From positions 1 through 64,000 of the forward strand of contig CAYSBR010000004.1 in NCBI GenBank assembly GCA_964429385.1: DNA of 64,000 nucleotides, given 5' to 3'. Positions within the stretch are counted from its first letter, which is position 1; every line of letters starts with the position of its first letter. This document shows positions 30,612 to 39,365 of the stretch, piece by piece. The notes under the pieces are model-generated. The model saw only the letters and a program-made list of their open reading frames with translations, was not told the origin of the DNA and ran no database searches. The position numbers and the translations under genes were made by a program. This DNA comes from UBA2377 sp964429385 (lineage in GTDB: Bacteria > Verrucomicrobiota > Verrucomicrobiia > Opitutales > Opitutaceae).

Positions 30612-31550
30612 TCAGGTATGGAAATAGCGCACGAGATGGAAGAAGACCGGAGCGGCGAAGCAGAGTGAGTCCATCCGGTCGAGCATGCCGCCGTGGCCTT
30701 CGATTATGCTGCCGAAATCCTTCACTCCGCGGTCGCGTTTGATGGCGGACATGACCAGCCCGCCGAAAAAGCCCATGAGGGTGATCAGGAGGGCGAGCGC
30801 GGCGGCTTCCCACGGGGTGAACGGCGTGGCCCACCAAAGGCCGGCGCCCACGGCGGTCGCGGACAACACGCCGCCGATGAAGCCTTCGAGGGTCTTATTG
30901 GGGCTGAGGGTGGGGGCGATTTTCCTGCGGCCGAGAAGCTTGCCCCACACATACTGAAACACATCGCTGATCTGCACGACGAGGACGAGGAACAGGAGGA
31001 GCTTGGCATTCTGACCCTCGTAGCCGGGGATCGGGAGCATGAGGAGGGCCGGGGCGTGGCTGAGGAAATACACGCAGACCATCAGCCCCCACTGGGTCTT
31101 GGCGGTCCGCTCAAGGAACCGTTCGCAGTCGCCTGCGGTGGCGCTGCGGACGGGCAGCAGGACGAAGGCGTAAACGGGGATGAGGATGGCGAAGAGCCCG
31201 TACCATTGCAGCCAGACGACAAAGTAGTGCAACGGGACCGCCACGAAGAACGCCCAGAATAGCGTGCGGTGGTCGCCGGGTCTGGTCGGTGTGAGGGTGA
31301 TGAACTCGCGCAAGGCGAGGAAGGAGATCAGGGCAAAGAGAATGGCTGAGCCGGTGCCGCCGGTGATGAGCGCGAGACTGAAGACAAGCACCATCACCCA
31401 CCACGCCTTGACCCGCGCGTCGAGGTTGCGGACGACCGGGCTGGGCTCGCCGTGCGCCCGTCGTTTCAGGATGAAGGTGATAAGGCTGGAAAGGGCGAGC
31501 AGGGCGGCGATGCCGCCAAGCAGCCAAAGTGTTTCGGGATCAAGTTTCAT
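30612..31550 (-). CDS. ynbB: Phosphatidate cytidylyltransferase, YnbB type
   Basis: A 312-residue integral membrane enzyme that makes CDP-diacylglycerol from phosphatidate and CTP. The CdsA signature S-x-x-KR-x4-KD-x7-HGG-x-x-DR-x-D is complete near residues 271-297 (SAIKRDRGVKDFG then EGHGGMLDRMD), and KTLEGFIGG lies upstream near residue 222. About eight membrane helices. It is followed at 3 bp by the YnbA-type gene and overlaps the plsC stop by 4 bp, so the three genes are one operon. It is probably a second CDP-DAG synthase, with the housekeeping CdsA elsewhere. Confidence 0.9.
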   Translation of the reverse strand: MKLDPETLWLLGGIAALLALSSLITFILKRRAHGEPSPVVRNLDARVKAWWVMVLVFSLALITGGTGSAILFALISFLALREFITLTPTRPGDHRTLFWAFFVAVPLHYFVVWLQWYGLFAILIPVYAFVLLPVRSATAGDCERFLERTAKTQWGLMVCVYFLSHAPALLMLPIPGYEGQNAKLLLFLVLVVQISDVFQYVWGKLLGRRKIAPTLSPNKTLEGFIGGVLSATAVGAGLWWATPFTPWEAAALALLITLMGFFGGLVMSAIKRDRGVKDFGSIIEGHGGMLDRMDSLCFAAPVFFHLVRYFHT

Positions 31551-32158
31551 GCGGAATGGGTCTCCATGAGAGCAAGGAGGGCCTGTCGGGCGCGGGGGAG
31601 GAAAGTCTCACGGTTTTCATCTTCGCCAAGGGAGAGCGTCTGGCCGACATGGACGCTGGCAATCAACGGTGCCGGAAGGAAGTCCCCTTTGGGCAGGATG
31701 CGGTTGAGGTTGTCGAGCAGGATGGGGACGAGCGGGATGCCAGGGCGGGCTTTCGCCAGATGAAACAGGCCGGACTTGAAGCCCTGCACCTTGCCATCGG
31801 GGCTGCGCGTGCCTTCGGGAAATACGATGAGGGCGTGTCCGGCGTCGAGCGCGGCCAGCATGGGCTCCAGCGGATTGGTGGCGACGGTCACGCGGTTGCG
31901 CTCAATCAGCACGGCATTGAACACCCGTCGGGCCAGCCAGCGGCGCAAAGCCGTTTTCTCCCAGTAGTCGCGACCGGCGACCGGTCGTCCCCGCGCGCGT
32001 ATGGCCGGCGGGAGGCAGGCCCAGATAATGACGAAATCGAGATGGCTTGAGTGATTTGCGAAATAGACCGCCGGTCCGGAGGGGATCGCATCCACAGGCA
32101 GGGGCCTTGCGCCGCAGAGCAGGCGGGTGCAACCGGCGATGAAGGCGGCGGCGGACAT
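31547..32158 (-). CDS. 1-acyl-glycerol-3-phosphate acyltransferase family (PlsC-like)
   Basis: A 203-residue membrane-associated acyltransferase. Motif I is NHSSHLDF (HX4D catalytic pair) near residue 36, motif III is FPEGTRSPDG near 114 and motif IV lies in PGIPLVPILL. Substrate would be lysophosphatidate, giving phosphatidate for the next enzyme. It starts at ATG 32158. Its stop overlaps the synthase start by 4 bp. It is the promoter-proximal gene of the lipid operon and lies 139 bp after the terminator of the structured RNA candidate on the same strand. Confidence 0.88.
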   Translation of the reverse strand: MSAAAFIAGCTRLLCGARPLPVDAIPSGPAVYFANHSSHLDFVIIWACLPPAIRARGRPVAGRDYWEKTALRRWLARRVFNAVLIERNRVTVATNPLEPMLAALDAGHALIVFPEGTRSPDGKVQGFKSGLFHLAKARPGIPLVPILLDNLNRILPKGDFLPAPLIASVHVGQTLSLGEDENRETFLPRARQALLALMETHSA

Positions 32159-32297
32159 GCCCGGCAGAAGGAAGCCAGCGGGGCCGGAGGCTCAAGGCCA
32201 AAGCCTGGGCCTCTTTCCGCGGCAATACCTGCGCTGCGGAGCTCGGCTGCGGGGGATGCTTGAGAGAGAGGATGCTCCGGTGCGGTCGCAAAACAGA

Positions 32298-32327
32298 GAA
32301 CCCGGGACCGATGAAGGTCCCGGGTTC
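32298..32327 (-). terminator. Terminator of the structured RNA candidate
   Basis: GAACCCGGGACC (32298-32309) pairs perfectly with GGTCCCGGGTTC (32316-32327), 12 bp with a 6-nt loop. On the minus strand it is followed by TCTGTTTTG, a moderate U tract; on the plus strand no T run follows. It is therefore oriented as a minus-strand terminator, 140 bp before plsC. Confidence 0.8.
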
Positions 32328-33270
32328 AAAGTGGGGGTGGGCGTTCGCCACGCGCTCTTTCCCTTCGGCACAGCATTTGGCACTCTCGCTTTCGCGGGTT
32401 GTGTGCTCCCCGACGCCACTCAACGCGGCATGCGCTGATCTCGGTCTCATGGCGGGACCGTCCCGGCCGTTGCCGGCTGGGATTTTTCGAGTGAGGTCTC
32501 TTCGCCCGGTTCGGTCACCTCCTGCCGGAGGCGGCTCGCCGGACGGGGTGCAGACACGCCTGCAATCCGTCGATTTCTTCGCGTCGGCACCGTGGCCGCA
32601 GGGACGGCGCCGGCGGGTGGCCGGCCGTTGGCCCTGCGTTACGGGTCTGACCTCTTATCTCTCAGGTTGCTTTCGGTTTGCAGTAGGGTGATGCGGTTTT
32701 CGCACCGCCCCATTGAGGAGGTTGACGGGCTTTGCCAGGCCCGCTCACTCCCCGCTGCCGCGCCTCCCTTGCGCGCCCCGCTTCATTTGGAAGCCGGGCC
32801 TTTTGGCGGGGTTGTCCCGCCGGGATGTGCGACCGCGTTCTGGTCTGCGCAGTAGCAACCATAACCCCCTGGGTAACTGCGTCGGCGCGCGGGTCGAAAC
32901 TTCCCGCGCACCTGACTCGGCTCGACTGCGGTTTCTGATTCGCGTCTCGCCGCTCAGCTCCTGATTCGTGCTGAACTGGCCCGGTCACGACACCGGCCAG
33001 AGGAGCTGGTGATATCTGCCTGCCGCGCGTGTTGCCACACGGGAGGGGAAGGTGGCACCAGCTGCCACCGACCTTTCCCCGGTCACCCGGGATTATCCCA
33101 GTCGTGCTTCCGGCGGGTTTTTCATGCCGCCGGGCTGCGACTGTTCTATCAAGGAACAGAGAGAAATCTACGTGCGCGGTCCGATTTTGAAAGGGATTGT
33201 TCTGCACAACTTCCTCACCGCGCGATGCGGTGAATAACTTGGGGATAATCTCATTCACCGGTTATTCACC
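32298..33270 (-). ncRNA. Candidate large structured non-coding RNA
   Basis: No protein gene is credible between 32159 and 33320. On the minus strand the region holds many perfect helices: 33229-33238/33261-33270 (10 bp), 33141-33146/33154-33159, 33110-33116/33127-33133 (7 bp), 33045-33057/33063-33080 (13 bp with a 5-nt bulge), 32955-32961/33002-33008 enclosing 32976-32985/3292-33000 type pairing, 32887-32893/32903-32909, 32805-32810/32816-32821, 32780-32784/32790-32794, 32693-32697/32704-32708 and the three-tier hairpin 32597-32638. Unpaired parts are A/G-rich on the minus strand only, as in folded RNAs. A terminator closes the element at 32298. It lacks RNase P, tmRNA, SRP and rRNA signatures. 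The 5' end is uncertain; no clear promoter is seen. Confidence 0.6.
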
Positions 33271-33320
33271 TCCGGCCTTGCCAGCGGGGCGGGGAGCCGG
33301 ACGCTTGCGGCTTCCCATTC

Positions 33321-35864
33321 ATGTCCGCCCGCGATCTGCCCATCTACGAACTCGAGTCCCCCGTCGTTACCGCCCTGCACGGTCAGGGGCGGCTGATTGT
33401 GCAGGCGCCGACGGGGTCGGGCAAATCCACGCAGATCCCGCAGATGCTGTTGCGGCACGGATTTCTCGACGGGGGCGAGGCGGTCGTCTTGCAGCCGCGA
33501 CGGCTGGCCGCGCGTCTACTGGCCCGGCGCGTGGCCGAGGAGGTCGGGACAAGGCTCGGTGAGATTGTCGGCTATCAGATCCGGTTGGAGTCACGGGTCA
33601 GCGAACAGACCCGCATCCGATTCGTGACCGAAGGCATTTTACTGCGGCAGATGTCGTTTGATGCCACACTCCGCGGAGTGAAGGCGCTGGTGTTCGATGA
33701 ATTCCACGAACGCCATCTTTATGGTGATATTTCCCTGGCCCGCGCGTTGCAGATTCAGCGGACGACGCGGCCGGATCTGAAGATCATCGTGATGTCGGCG
33801 ACACTGGATACGGCGGTGCTGCGCGATTATCTCGCACCCTGCGAGGTGCTGACTTCACAGGGGCGAACCTTCCCGGTGAGAATCGAATATCTGCCGAAAG
33901 CGGTGAGCTTCGAGGCTGATCCTGTGTGGAGCGTCGCGGCCCTCGAGTGCGAACGCATCGCGGCGGAGACGACGGGAGACCTGCTCGTCTTCATGCCCGG
34001 GGCGCACGAGATCAGCCGCACCGTGCAGGAGGTACAGGGCTCGCACGCCTTGCGCGGGTTTGTCTGCTTTCCCCTGCATGGGGAATTGCCGCCCGACCAG
34101 CAGGACCGGGCCGTGGCGCGCTACGACACCCGCAAGATCATCGTCTCGACCAACGTGGCCGAAACCTCGCTCACGATTGATGGCGTCACGGCGGTGGTGG
34201 ACTGCGGGCTGGCGCGGCTGGCGCGCTTCGACCCGCACCGCGGCATCAACACGCTGCTCATCGAGAAAATTTCCGCGGCCAGCGCCGATCAGCGGGCCGG
34301 CCGGGCCGGGCGCACCGCGCCGGGTGTTTGTGTGCGCCTGTGGACGGAGCGTGAACACGCGCAGAGGCCATTGCAGGAGCTGCCGGAGGTGAAGCGACTG
34401 GATCTTGCGGAGGTCGTCCTGACGCTCAAGGCCAGCGGGATTGAGGATGTGGCCAATTTTCCCTGGCTGGAAAAACCGGATGTGAAGGGGCTGGAGCGGG
34501 CGGAAACGCTTTTGGCGGATCTCGGGGCGCTGGGCGGCCCGCGCCGGGGCATCACGGAAACCGGACGCAAGATGCTGCGTTTCCCGGTGCATCCGCGCTA
34601 TGCCCGGATGTTTCTGGCGGCGCAGGAGCGCGGCTGTGTGCGCCCGGTGGCGCTGATGGCGGCACTGACGCAGGGGCGGAACTTCCTCCTGCGGGGGGTG
34701 GACAAACGCACGGCGGAGGCCCGCGAGGAGTTGTTCGGGGACGAGCACGAGAGCGATTTTTTCCTGCTCATGCGGGCGTGGCGTTATGCGGACAAGGCGA
34801 ACTACGCCATGGAAGCCTGCCGCCGGCTGGGCATTCATGCGCAAGGGGCGCGGCAGGTGCGGCCGCTGTTCGAGCAGTTTTTGCAGATCGCGGAGAAGGA
34901 GGGGCTCGATATCGCGGAACAGCGGATCGAGGGCGAGGCGGTGCGCAAGTGCGTGCTCGCCGGGTTTTCTGATCAGCTGGCCAAGCGTCTTGATGCCGGA
35001 ACCCTGCGGTGCGAGCTGGTGCATGGCCGCCGCGGGCTGCTGGCCCGGGAAAGCAGCATCCAGAAGGCGCCATTGCTCGTGGCGGCGGAGATCAGCGAGG
35101 TCGAGGGGCGGGGCGGCGAGGTGAACGTGTTGCTCTCACTGGCCACCGCGATCGAGGAGTCCTGGCTGAAGGAAATCTTTCCGGATGATCACCATGAGGC
35201 AAGGGGGGTGGTTTATGACGAGGCGATGAAGCGCGTGGTGTCACGGCGCGAGCGCCGGTTCCGCGACCTCGTGCTGGAGGCCAAGACTAGCAGCGATGAA
35301 GCCCCGCTCAACGAGGCCGCCGCCTTGCTGACGGAGGAAGTGCTGGCGGGGCGGGTCAAGCTGGAGGCCTGGGACGAGGCGGTGGAGCAGTGGATCGTGC
35401 GGGTGAACCGCCTCGCGGAATGGTTTCCCGAACTGGAGGTCAACCCTATCACGGAGGCGGACCGGGCGACCCTCATTGAACAGATCTGCTATGGTGAGCT
35501 GGGGGCGCGGGCGGTGAAGGACAAGCCGGTCATGCCGGTGTTGCGCGACTGGCTCACGGCGGAGCAACTGGCCGTGATTGATGATTATCTGCCGGAGAAG
35601 CTTGTCATGGCCAACGGGCGCCGGGCGAAGCTGCGCTATGCAAAGGACGGTCCGCCGGTGTTGAGCGCACGCATTCAGGAACTCTACGGGGTGGACTCCA
35701 CCTTCACGCTTGGCCATGGGCGTGTGCCCGTGCGGATCGAGGTGCTGGCGCCCAACCACCGGCCGATCCAGGTGACCGATGATCTGAGCAACTTCTGGCG
35801 CGAGCAATATCCCAGGATCAAGACCGAGCTTTCCCGACGTTATCCACGCCACGAGTGGCGGTGA
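33321..35864 (+). CDS. hrpB: ATP-dependent helicase HrpB
   Basis: An 847-residue DEAH-box helicase. Walker A is APTGSGKSTQIPQML near residue 29, the LQPRRLAARLLARR box follows, the DEAH variant is DEFHERHLYGD near 122, motif III is MSATLD near 159 and motif VI is QRAGRAGRTAPG near 324. Helicase-associated and HrpB-specific C-terminal domains end with DDLSNFWREQYPRIKTELS and RRYPRHEW, the known HrpB C-terminal mark. Biological role of HrpB is not well established. It starts at an ATG right after the non-coding region and ends convergent to the ABC permease operon. Confidence 0.95.
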   Translation: MSARDLPIYELESPVVTALHGQGRLIVQAPTGSGKSTQIPQMLLRHGFLDGGEAVVLQPRRLAARLLARRVAEEVGTRLGEIVGYQIRLESRVSEQTRIRFVTEGILLRQMSFDATLRGVKALVFDEFHERHLYGDISLARALQIQRTTRPDLKIIVMSATLDTAVLRDYLAPCEVLTSQGRTFPVRIEYLPKAVSFEADPVWSVAALECERIAAETTGDLLVFMPGAHEISRTVQEVQGSHALRGFVCFPLHGELPPDQQDRAVARYDTRKIIVSTNVAETSLTIDGVTAVVDCGLARLARFDPHRGINTLLIEKISAASADQRAGRAGRTAPGVCVRLWTEREHAQRPLQELPEVKRLDLAEVVLTLKASGIEDVANFPWLEKPDVKGLERAETLLADLGALGGPRRGITETGRKMLRFPVHPRYARMFLAAQERGCVRPVALMAALTQGRNFLLRGVDKRTAEAREELFGDEHESDFFLLMRAWRYADKANYAMEACRRLGIHAQGARQVRPLFEQFLQIAEKEGLDIAEQRIEGEAVRKCVLAGFSDQLAKRLDAGTLRCELVHGRRGLLARESSIQKAPLLVAAEISEVEGRGGEVNVLLSLATAIEESWLKEIFPDDHHEARGVVYDEAMKRVVSRRERRFRDLVLEAKTSSDEAPLNEAAALLTEEVLAGRVKLEAWDEAVEQWIVRVNRLAEWFPELEVNPITEADRATLIEQICYGELGARAVKDKPVMPVLRDWLTAEQLAVIDDYLPEKLVMANGRRAKLRYAKDGPPVLSARIQELYGVDSTFTLGHGRVPVRIEVLAPNHRPIQVTDDLSNFWREQYPRIKTELSRRYPRHEWR

Positions 35865-35870
35865 GGCGGG

Positions 35871-36722
35871 TCAGCCCTTCACCGCGCCGCTGGTCAGGCC
35901 GGAGATGAATTCCTTCTGGAGGAGAAGGAAGAGGCACATGACAGGGGCGATCGAGATGAGGGTGCCGGCCATGATGAGGCCGTAATCGGTGCCATAGACG
36001 CCCTTGAGGTTATTGAGGGCGACTGAAAGCGGGTGCAGCTCGGGCGACTGGAGGATGATTTGCGGGCCGATAAAGTTGTTCCAGCTGCCCATGAAGCTGA
36101 TCATGAGGAAGGCCCCCAGCATCGGGCGGATGAGGGGAAGCACGAGCTCGAAGAAGATGCGGAACTCGCCGGCGCCATCCATGCGGGCGGCTTCAAGCAG
36201 TTCATTGGGCACGCTGTTAAGCATGGACTGGCGGAAGAGGAAGACGCCGAAGGCGGGGGCAAATCCGGGCAGGAGCAGGCCGGTGTAGGTGTTGAGCAGA
36301 TCGAGCTTGTAGATGAGCTGGAAGCTGGGGGCGAGCAGCAGCGGCCCGGGGATGATGAGGGCGGCGAGCACGGCGCCCATGACGAGGGTCTGGCCGCGGA
36401 ACTTGTGCTTGGCGAGGGCGTAGCCGCCCATCGCACAGCAGAGCACGGTGAGGATGGAGCTCACCGAGGAAAGGAGCAGGGAGTTATGGAGGGCGCGCGG
36501 AAGGCCGAGATCAATGAAGAGACGGGTGAAGTTTTCGAGGGTGAGCCGATCCCAGCCCACGCCGAAGAGGCCGTCGCCCGCCGGCAGGAAAACAGTGGCG
36601 GCAAAGTCGAACTTCGACTTGAGGGCGCCGCACAGCATGTAAAAGAAGGGCACCAGAGTGAGCGCCGCAAAAAAGAAGAGCAGCGCGTGCAGGAGGAAGT
36701 TGAGGATCCGTTTGGTCGGCAT
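35871..36722 (-). CDS. Carbohydrate ABC permease, MalG type
   Basis: A 283-residue inner-membrane permease with six helices. The EAA loop motif ELLEAARMDGAGEFRIFFELVLPLIRP, split here for length, lies near residues 175-200 and contacts the ATPase. The final GLTSGAVKG is characteristic of CUT1 sugar permeases. The start is the ATG at 36722 (MPTKRILNFL); the frame is open for 37 more codons upstream, but these overlap the partner gene. It is the last gene of the operon SBP - permease - permease, 7 bp after the first permease. Confidence 0.92.
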   Translation of the reverse strand: MPTKRILNFLLHALLFFFAALTLVPFFYMLCGALKSKFDFAATVFLPAGDGLFGVGWDRLTLENFTRLFIDLGLPRALHNSLLLSSVSSILTVLCCAMGGYALAKHKFRGQTLVMGAVLAALIIPGPLLLAPSFQLIYKLDLLNTYTGLLLPGFAPAFGVFLFRQSMLNSVPNELLEAARMDGAGEFRIFFELVLPLIRPMLGAFLMISFMGSWNNFIGPQIILQSPELHPLSVALNNLKGVYGTDYGLIMAGTLISIAPVMCLFLLLQKEFISGLTSGAVKG

Positions 36723-36729
36723 GGCGGTA

Positions 36730-37611
36730 TCAGCGGTCCTCGTAGCGCCGGGCCATCCAGCGTTGGAAGAGAGCGATGGACATGAGCCCGAGGGCGAGCA
36801 CCCAGCCGATGGCACTCGCGTAGCCGAGGTCACCCGTGACGAAGCCCGACTGGTAGAGATACATCATGATGGTGAGACCGCGGTTGCCGGGACCGGGGGT
36901 GTTGTTGAGCAGAATCCAGCTGAGCTCGAACATCTGGAAGCTGCCGATGACGGAGAGCAGGGTGATGAACCCGGCGATCGGCGCGATCTCGGGCAGCGTG
37001 ACATGACGGAAGCGCTGCCAGACATTGGCTCCGTCAATTTCCGCAGCCTCAAGCAGGTCCTTCGACACGTTTTGCAGCGCGGCGAGAAAATAGACCATGT
37101 TGAACCCGGCATACATCCACAAGGCGGCGAGGATGAGGGAGCTCATCACATACTCCTGCATCCAGGCGAACTCGGGATCCCAGATCGGAAACAGGCGATG
37201 CAACGTGGCGTTGATCAGGCCGGTGCGCTTTTCAAAGATCGGCGCAAACAGCATGGCCACGAAAGGCAGGCCGACGAGCGAGGGCGCGAAAAAGGTCAGG
37301 CGGAAGAAGCCGCGTCCGCGGATGCCCGGACGGTTGAGGAGGAGGGCGAGGCCGAGGGCGATGGGCAGCTGGACGAAGAGCGAGCCGAGCGTGAAACGCA
37401 CGGTATTGCTGGTTGCCTGCCAAAAGAGGGGGTCGGTGAGCAGGTAACGGAAATTATGCCAGCCCACCCACAGGGTGGCATCGGGGCCGTAGGTCTGCTG
37501 CAACGCGAGGACGAAGGAGCGCAACAACGGCCAGACCGTGAATAGGCAGAAAATGCCGAGGAAGGGCGCGAGGAAGAGCCAGGGGGCGAAATTGAAACGC
37601 GTGGCTTTCAT
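36730..37611 (-). CDS. Carbohydrate ABC permease, MalF type
   Basis: A 293-residue partner permease. It begins MKATRFNFAPWLFLAPFLGI, has six helices and the EAA loop DLLEAAEIDGANVWQRFRHV near residue 180. The start overlaps the solute-binding protein stop by 4 bp (ATGA). Together the two permeases form the membrane channel of a CUT1 importer. The ATPase gene is not in this operon, so the importer probably uses a shared MsmK/UgpC-type ATPase encoded elsewhere. Confidence 0.92.
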   Translation of the reverse strand: MKATRFNFAPWLFLAPFLGIFCLFTVWPLLRSFVLALQQTYGPDATLWVGWHNFRYLLTDPLFWQATSNTVRFTLGSLFVQLPIALGLALLLNRPGIRGRGFFRLTFFAPSLVGLPFVAMLFAPIFEKRTGLINATLHRLFPIWDPEFAWMQEYVMSSLILAALWMYAGFNMVYFLAALQNVSKDLLEAAEIDGANVWQRFRHVTLPEIAPIAGFITLLSVIGSFQMFELSWILLNNTPGPGNRGLTIMMYLYQSGFVTGDLGYASAIGWVLALGLMSIALFQRWMARRYEDR

Positions 37612-38996
37612 GGCTGCTCGGAGAGGAAGACGTTGCGCGAGATGAAGCGCTCGAAGTCACGTTGGGCGATGTCCAGCAGCCGTTGTGCCTCGTTGCGCAG
37701 GGCGGCTTCCTCGTAAATCTGATGACGGTCGGCGTAGGTCCGGAGCGCACCGAGGACGGTGATAAAACGTTCGAAGCCGGAGGTGAAATAGGGAGAGGAA
37801 GGCCGGGGGGGGACATGGGGGGCCTGCTCAATATAGAGCCGCCCGGAGGGCTGGCCGCTGAAGAAGGGGTCGGGCTGATCAAAGATCGGGGAGCTCCAGA
37901 GTTCGGTCGCGGGGGTGATGATATTGGTGTCGCGGAACATCTGTTCGGCCAGCACGGGGGAGAGGTAGAGTTCCTTGGCGAACTGCCACACGGTTTCGAA
38001 GTGCTCGGTATGGCGGCTGAATCCCAGCATGCTGCCGCCGGCGACAGAGGTGCGCCGGCCGCCGGGTTCCCACGCGGGGATGGGCATGAGTTTCAAGGTG
38101 CCGCTCAAGCCGGGATTTTCGCGTTTCCAGGCGCCAGCCATCCAGTCGGGGACGAGGAAGCCGACACTGAGCCCGTCGAGCCGCTGGCGGTGGCCGGAGG
38201 CCGAATGGGTTTCGATATCCACACACACGCGATTGGGCCCGGCCATCCAGGTGATGAGGCGGGCCATCACCTCGGCATTGCGGGGGTAGTTGAGCGTGGG
38301 GCGGTCCTGGGCGTCGAGCAGCTGGCCGCCGGCCTGCAGGAGCATGATGATGGAGGCGTGAGGGTTGGTGTGCCAGGCTTCCAGCAGATAGCGGTCGGGC
38401 CGCCCGTCGCCGTTCCGGTCCTCCATCAGCGGACGCAGGACGCGGAAGTAATCGTCCCACGTCTCGATCTGGGAAACATCAATGCCGGCGGCCTCCACAA
38501 TGTCGGCACGATAGGCCAGCAGCACGGGATGAACATCATGGGGCAGGCCGAAAATGCGGCCGCGACTGGTGTAGGGCGTGAAGGAGGGACGGTTGATCTT
38601 GTCCAGAAGCCCCTCGGCCTCGATCCGGTCGGTGAGGTCGAGGAAGCCGATGCTTTGCAATGGTCCGGCGAAGGCCTTGGCGGAGATGCCAAAGTGGGGT
38701 TCGAGGATGTCGGCCACAGGCGTGCCGGCCATGAACCCGGAGAGCATGCGGCGTTCAAAGGCGGAGGCGTGCAGCAGAATGAGGTGGATGCGCTGGTCGG
38801 GGTGCCGCTCGTTCCATTGTTCGACGAAAGGCTTGTAGGCGTTGAAGTGGGGTTCGGCAAAGACCCACATCGGGATGCCTGTCTGCTCTTTGCGCGGCAG
38901 AAGCAGGGCGATGACAATCGAGAGGATCGCGACGCAGAGGATGACCAATGCACCCGGGGAGAAAAAGCGGAGCAGCCAGTCTCGAAAAGCCTTCAT
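37608..38996 (-). CDS. Membrane-anchored ABC solute-binding protein (sugar)
   Basis: A 462-residue extracellular solute-binding protein, family 1. The N-terminus MKAFRDWLLRFFSPGALVIL continues into a long hydrophobic stretch with no lipobox and no clear cleavage site, so it looks like an uncleaved membrane anchor. The body has the two-lobe fold, with WNERHPDQRIHL near residue 61, GRIFGLPHDVHPVLLAYR near 155 and SVAGGSMLGFSRHTEH near 315. The ligand is unknown but CUT1 context points to an oligosaccharide. ATG at 38996 is preferred; the frame continues upstream through atypical sequence. First gene of its operon. Confidence 0.88.
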   Translation of the reverse strand: MKAFRDWLLRFFSPGALVILCVAILSIVIALLLPRKEQTGIPMWVFAEPHFNAYKPFVEQWNERHPDQRIHLILLHASAFERRMLSGFMAGTPVADILEPHFGISAKAFAGPLQSIGFLDLTDRIEAEGLLDKINRPSFTPYTSRGRIFGLPHDVHPVLLAYRADIVEAAGIDVSQIETWDDYFRVLRPLMEDRNGDGRPDRYLLEAWHTNPHASIIMLLQAGGQLLDAQDRPTLNYPRNAEVMARLITWMAGPNRVCVDIETHSASGHRQRLDGLSVGFLVPDWMAGAWKRENPGLSGTLKLMPIPAWEPGGRRTSVAGGSMLGFSRHTEHFETVWQFAKELYLSPVLAEQMFRDTNIITPATELWSSPIFDQPDPFFSGQPSGRLYIEQAPHVPPRPSSPYFTSGFERFITVLGALRTYADRHQIYEEAALRNEAQRLLDIAQRDFERFISRNVFLSEQP

Positions 38997-39133
38997 GCAG
39001 AGAAAGCCGCGCTGAGGCGCGGGTGGAGGGCTGGGGCTGGGAACGGACTCAACATGAAGCAGGCGGAAGGAAAACGGAGTTACGGTGAAAGCCGAAGACG
39101 GTTTGGCAACCCGGTAATGAGGACGAAACGCAA

Positions 39134-39143
39134 GAAACGTTTC
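39134..39143. promoter_or_regulatory. Candidate LacI-type operator upstream of the ABC operon
   Basis: GAAACGTTTC is a perfect 10-bp palindrome with a central CG, the shape of many LacI/GalR operators. It lies 138 bp upstream of the solute-binding protein start. A second GAAACG half site is at 39124-39130. The rest of 38997-39223 shows no gene and no other clear signal. No LacI gene is in this window. Confidence 0.35.
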
Positions 39144-39223
39144 ATGTCGTGCCAAGCGCCGGATGCCCCATTTTTACACTCCGGGTGCAGTGACCAACTT
39201 TTGCTCCGATTTGGGTGGAAAAT

Positions 39224-39298
39224 TGGAGGCGCGGGCCGGAATCGAACCGGCGGATAGAGCTTTTGCAGAGCTCGGCCTTACCACTTGGCTACCGCGCC
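39224..39298 (-). tRNA. tRNA-Cys (anticodon GCA)
   Basis: On the minus strand the acceptor GGCGCGG pairs with CCGCGCC, discriminator T, and CCA is encoded (39224-39226). D arm GCC/GGC, anticodon stem GAGCT/AGCTC with loop CTGCAAA giving anticodon GCA, and T arm GCCGG/CCGGC with loop TTCGATT. It lies 67 bp after the sensor kinase stop on the same strand. Confidence 0.96.
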
Positions 39299-39365
39299 GA
39301 CTAACAGGGGCGCGCACGTTGCAGGAAAAAAAATGGAGCCGCAAGTGCCGAAATTGAGTTTCCTG

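Noticed and set aside
32662..33258. A 198-codon open frame on the minus strand inside the non-coding region
   Set aside because: Composition is not protein-like, it crosses several perfect hairpins, and GC-rich DNA gives long random frames. The hairpins fit an RNA better.
32298..33270. Possibility that the region is RNase P RNA, tmRNA, SRP RNA or an intron
   Set aside because: I looked for GAGGAAAGTCC and ACAGAA (RNase P), the tmRNA alanine-acceptor ends and tag, and a group II domain V; none is present on either strand.
33229..33270. Three DnaA-box-like 9-mers (TTATTCACC twice, TTATCCCCA)
   Set aside because: Each differs from TTATCCACA, two are the arms of a hairpin, and neither dnaA nor dnaN is near. 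An origin is not supported.
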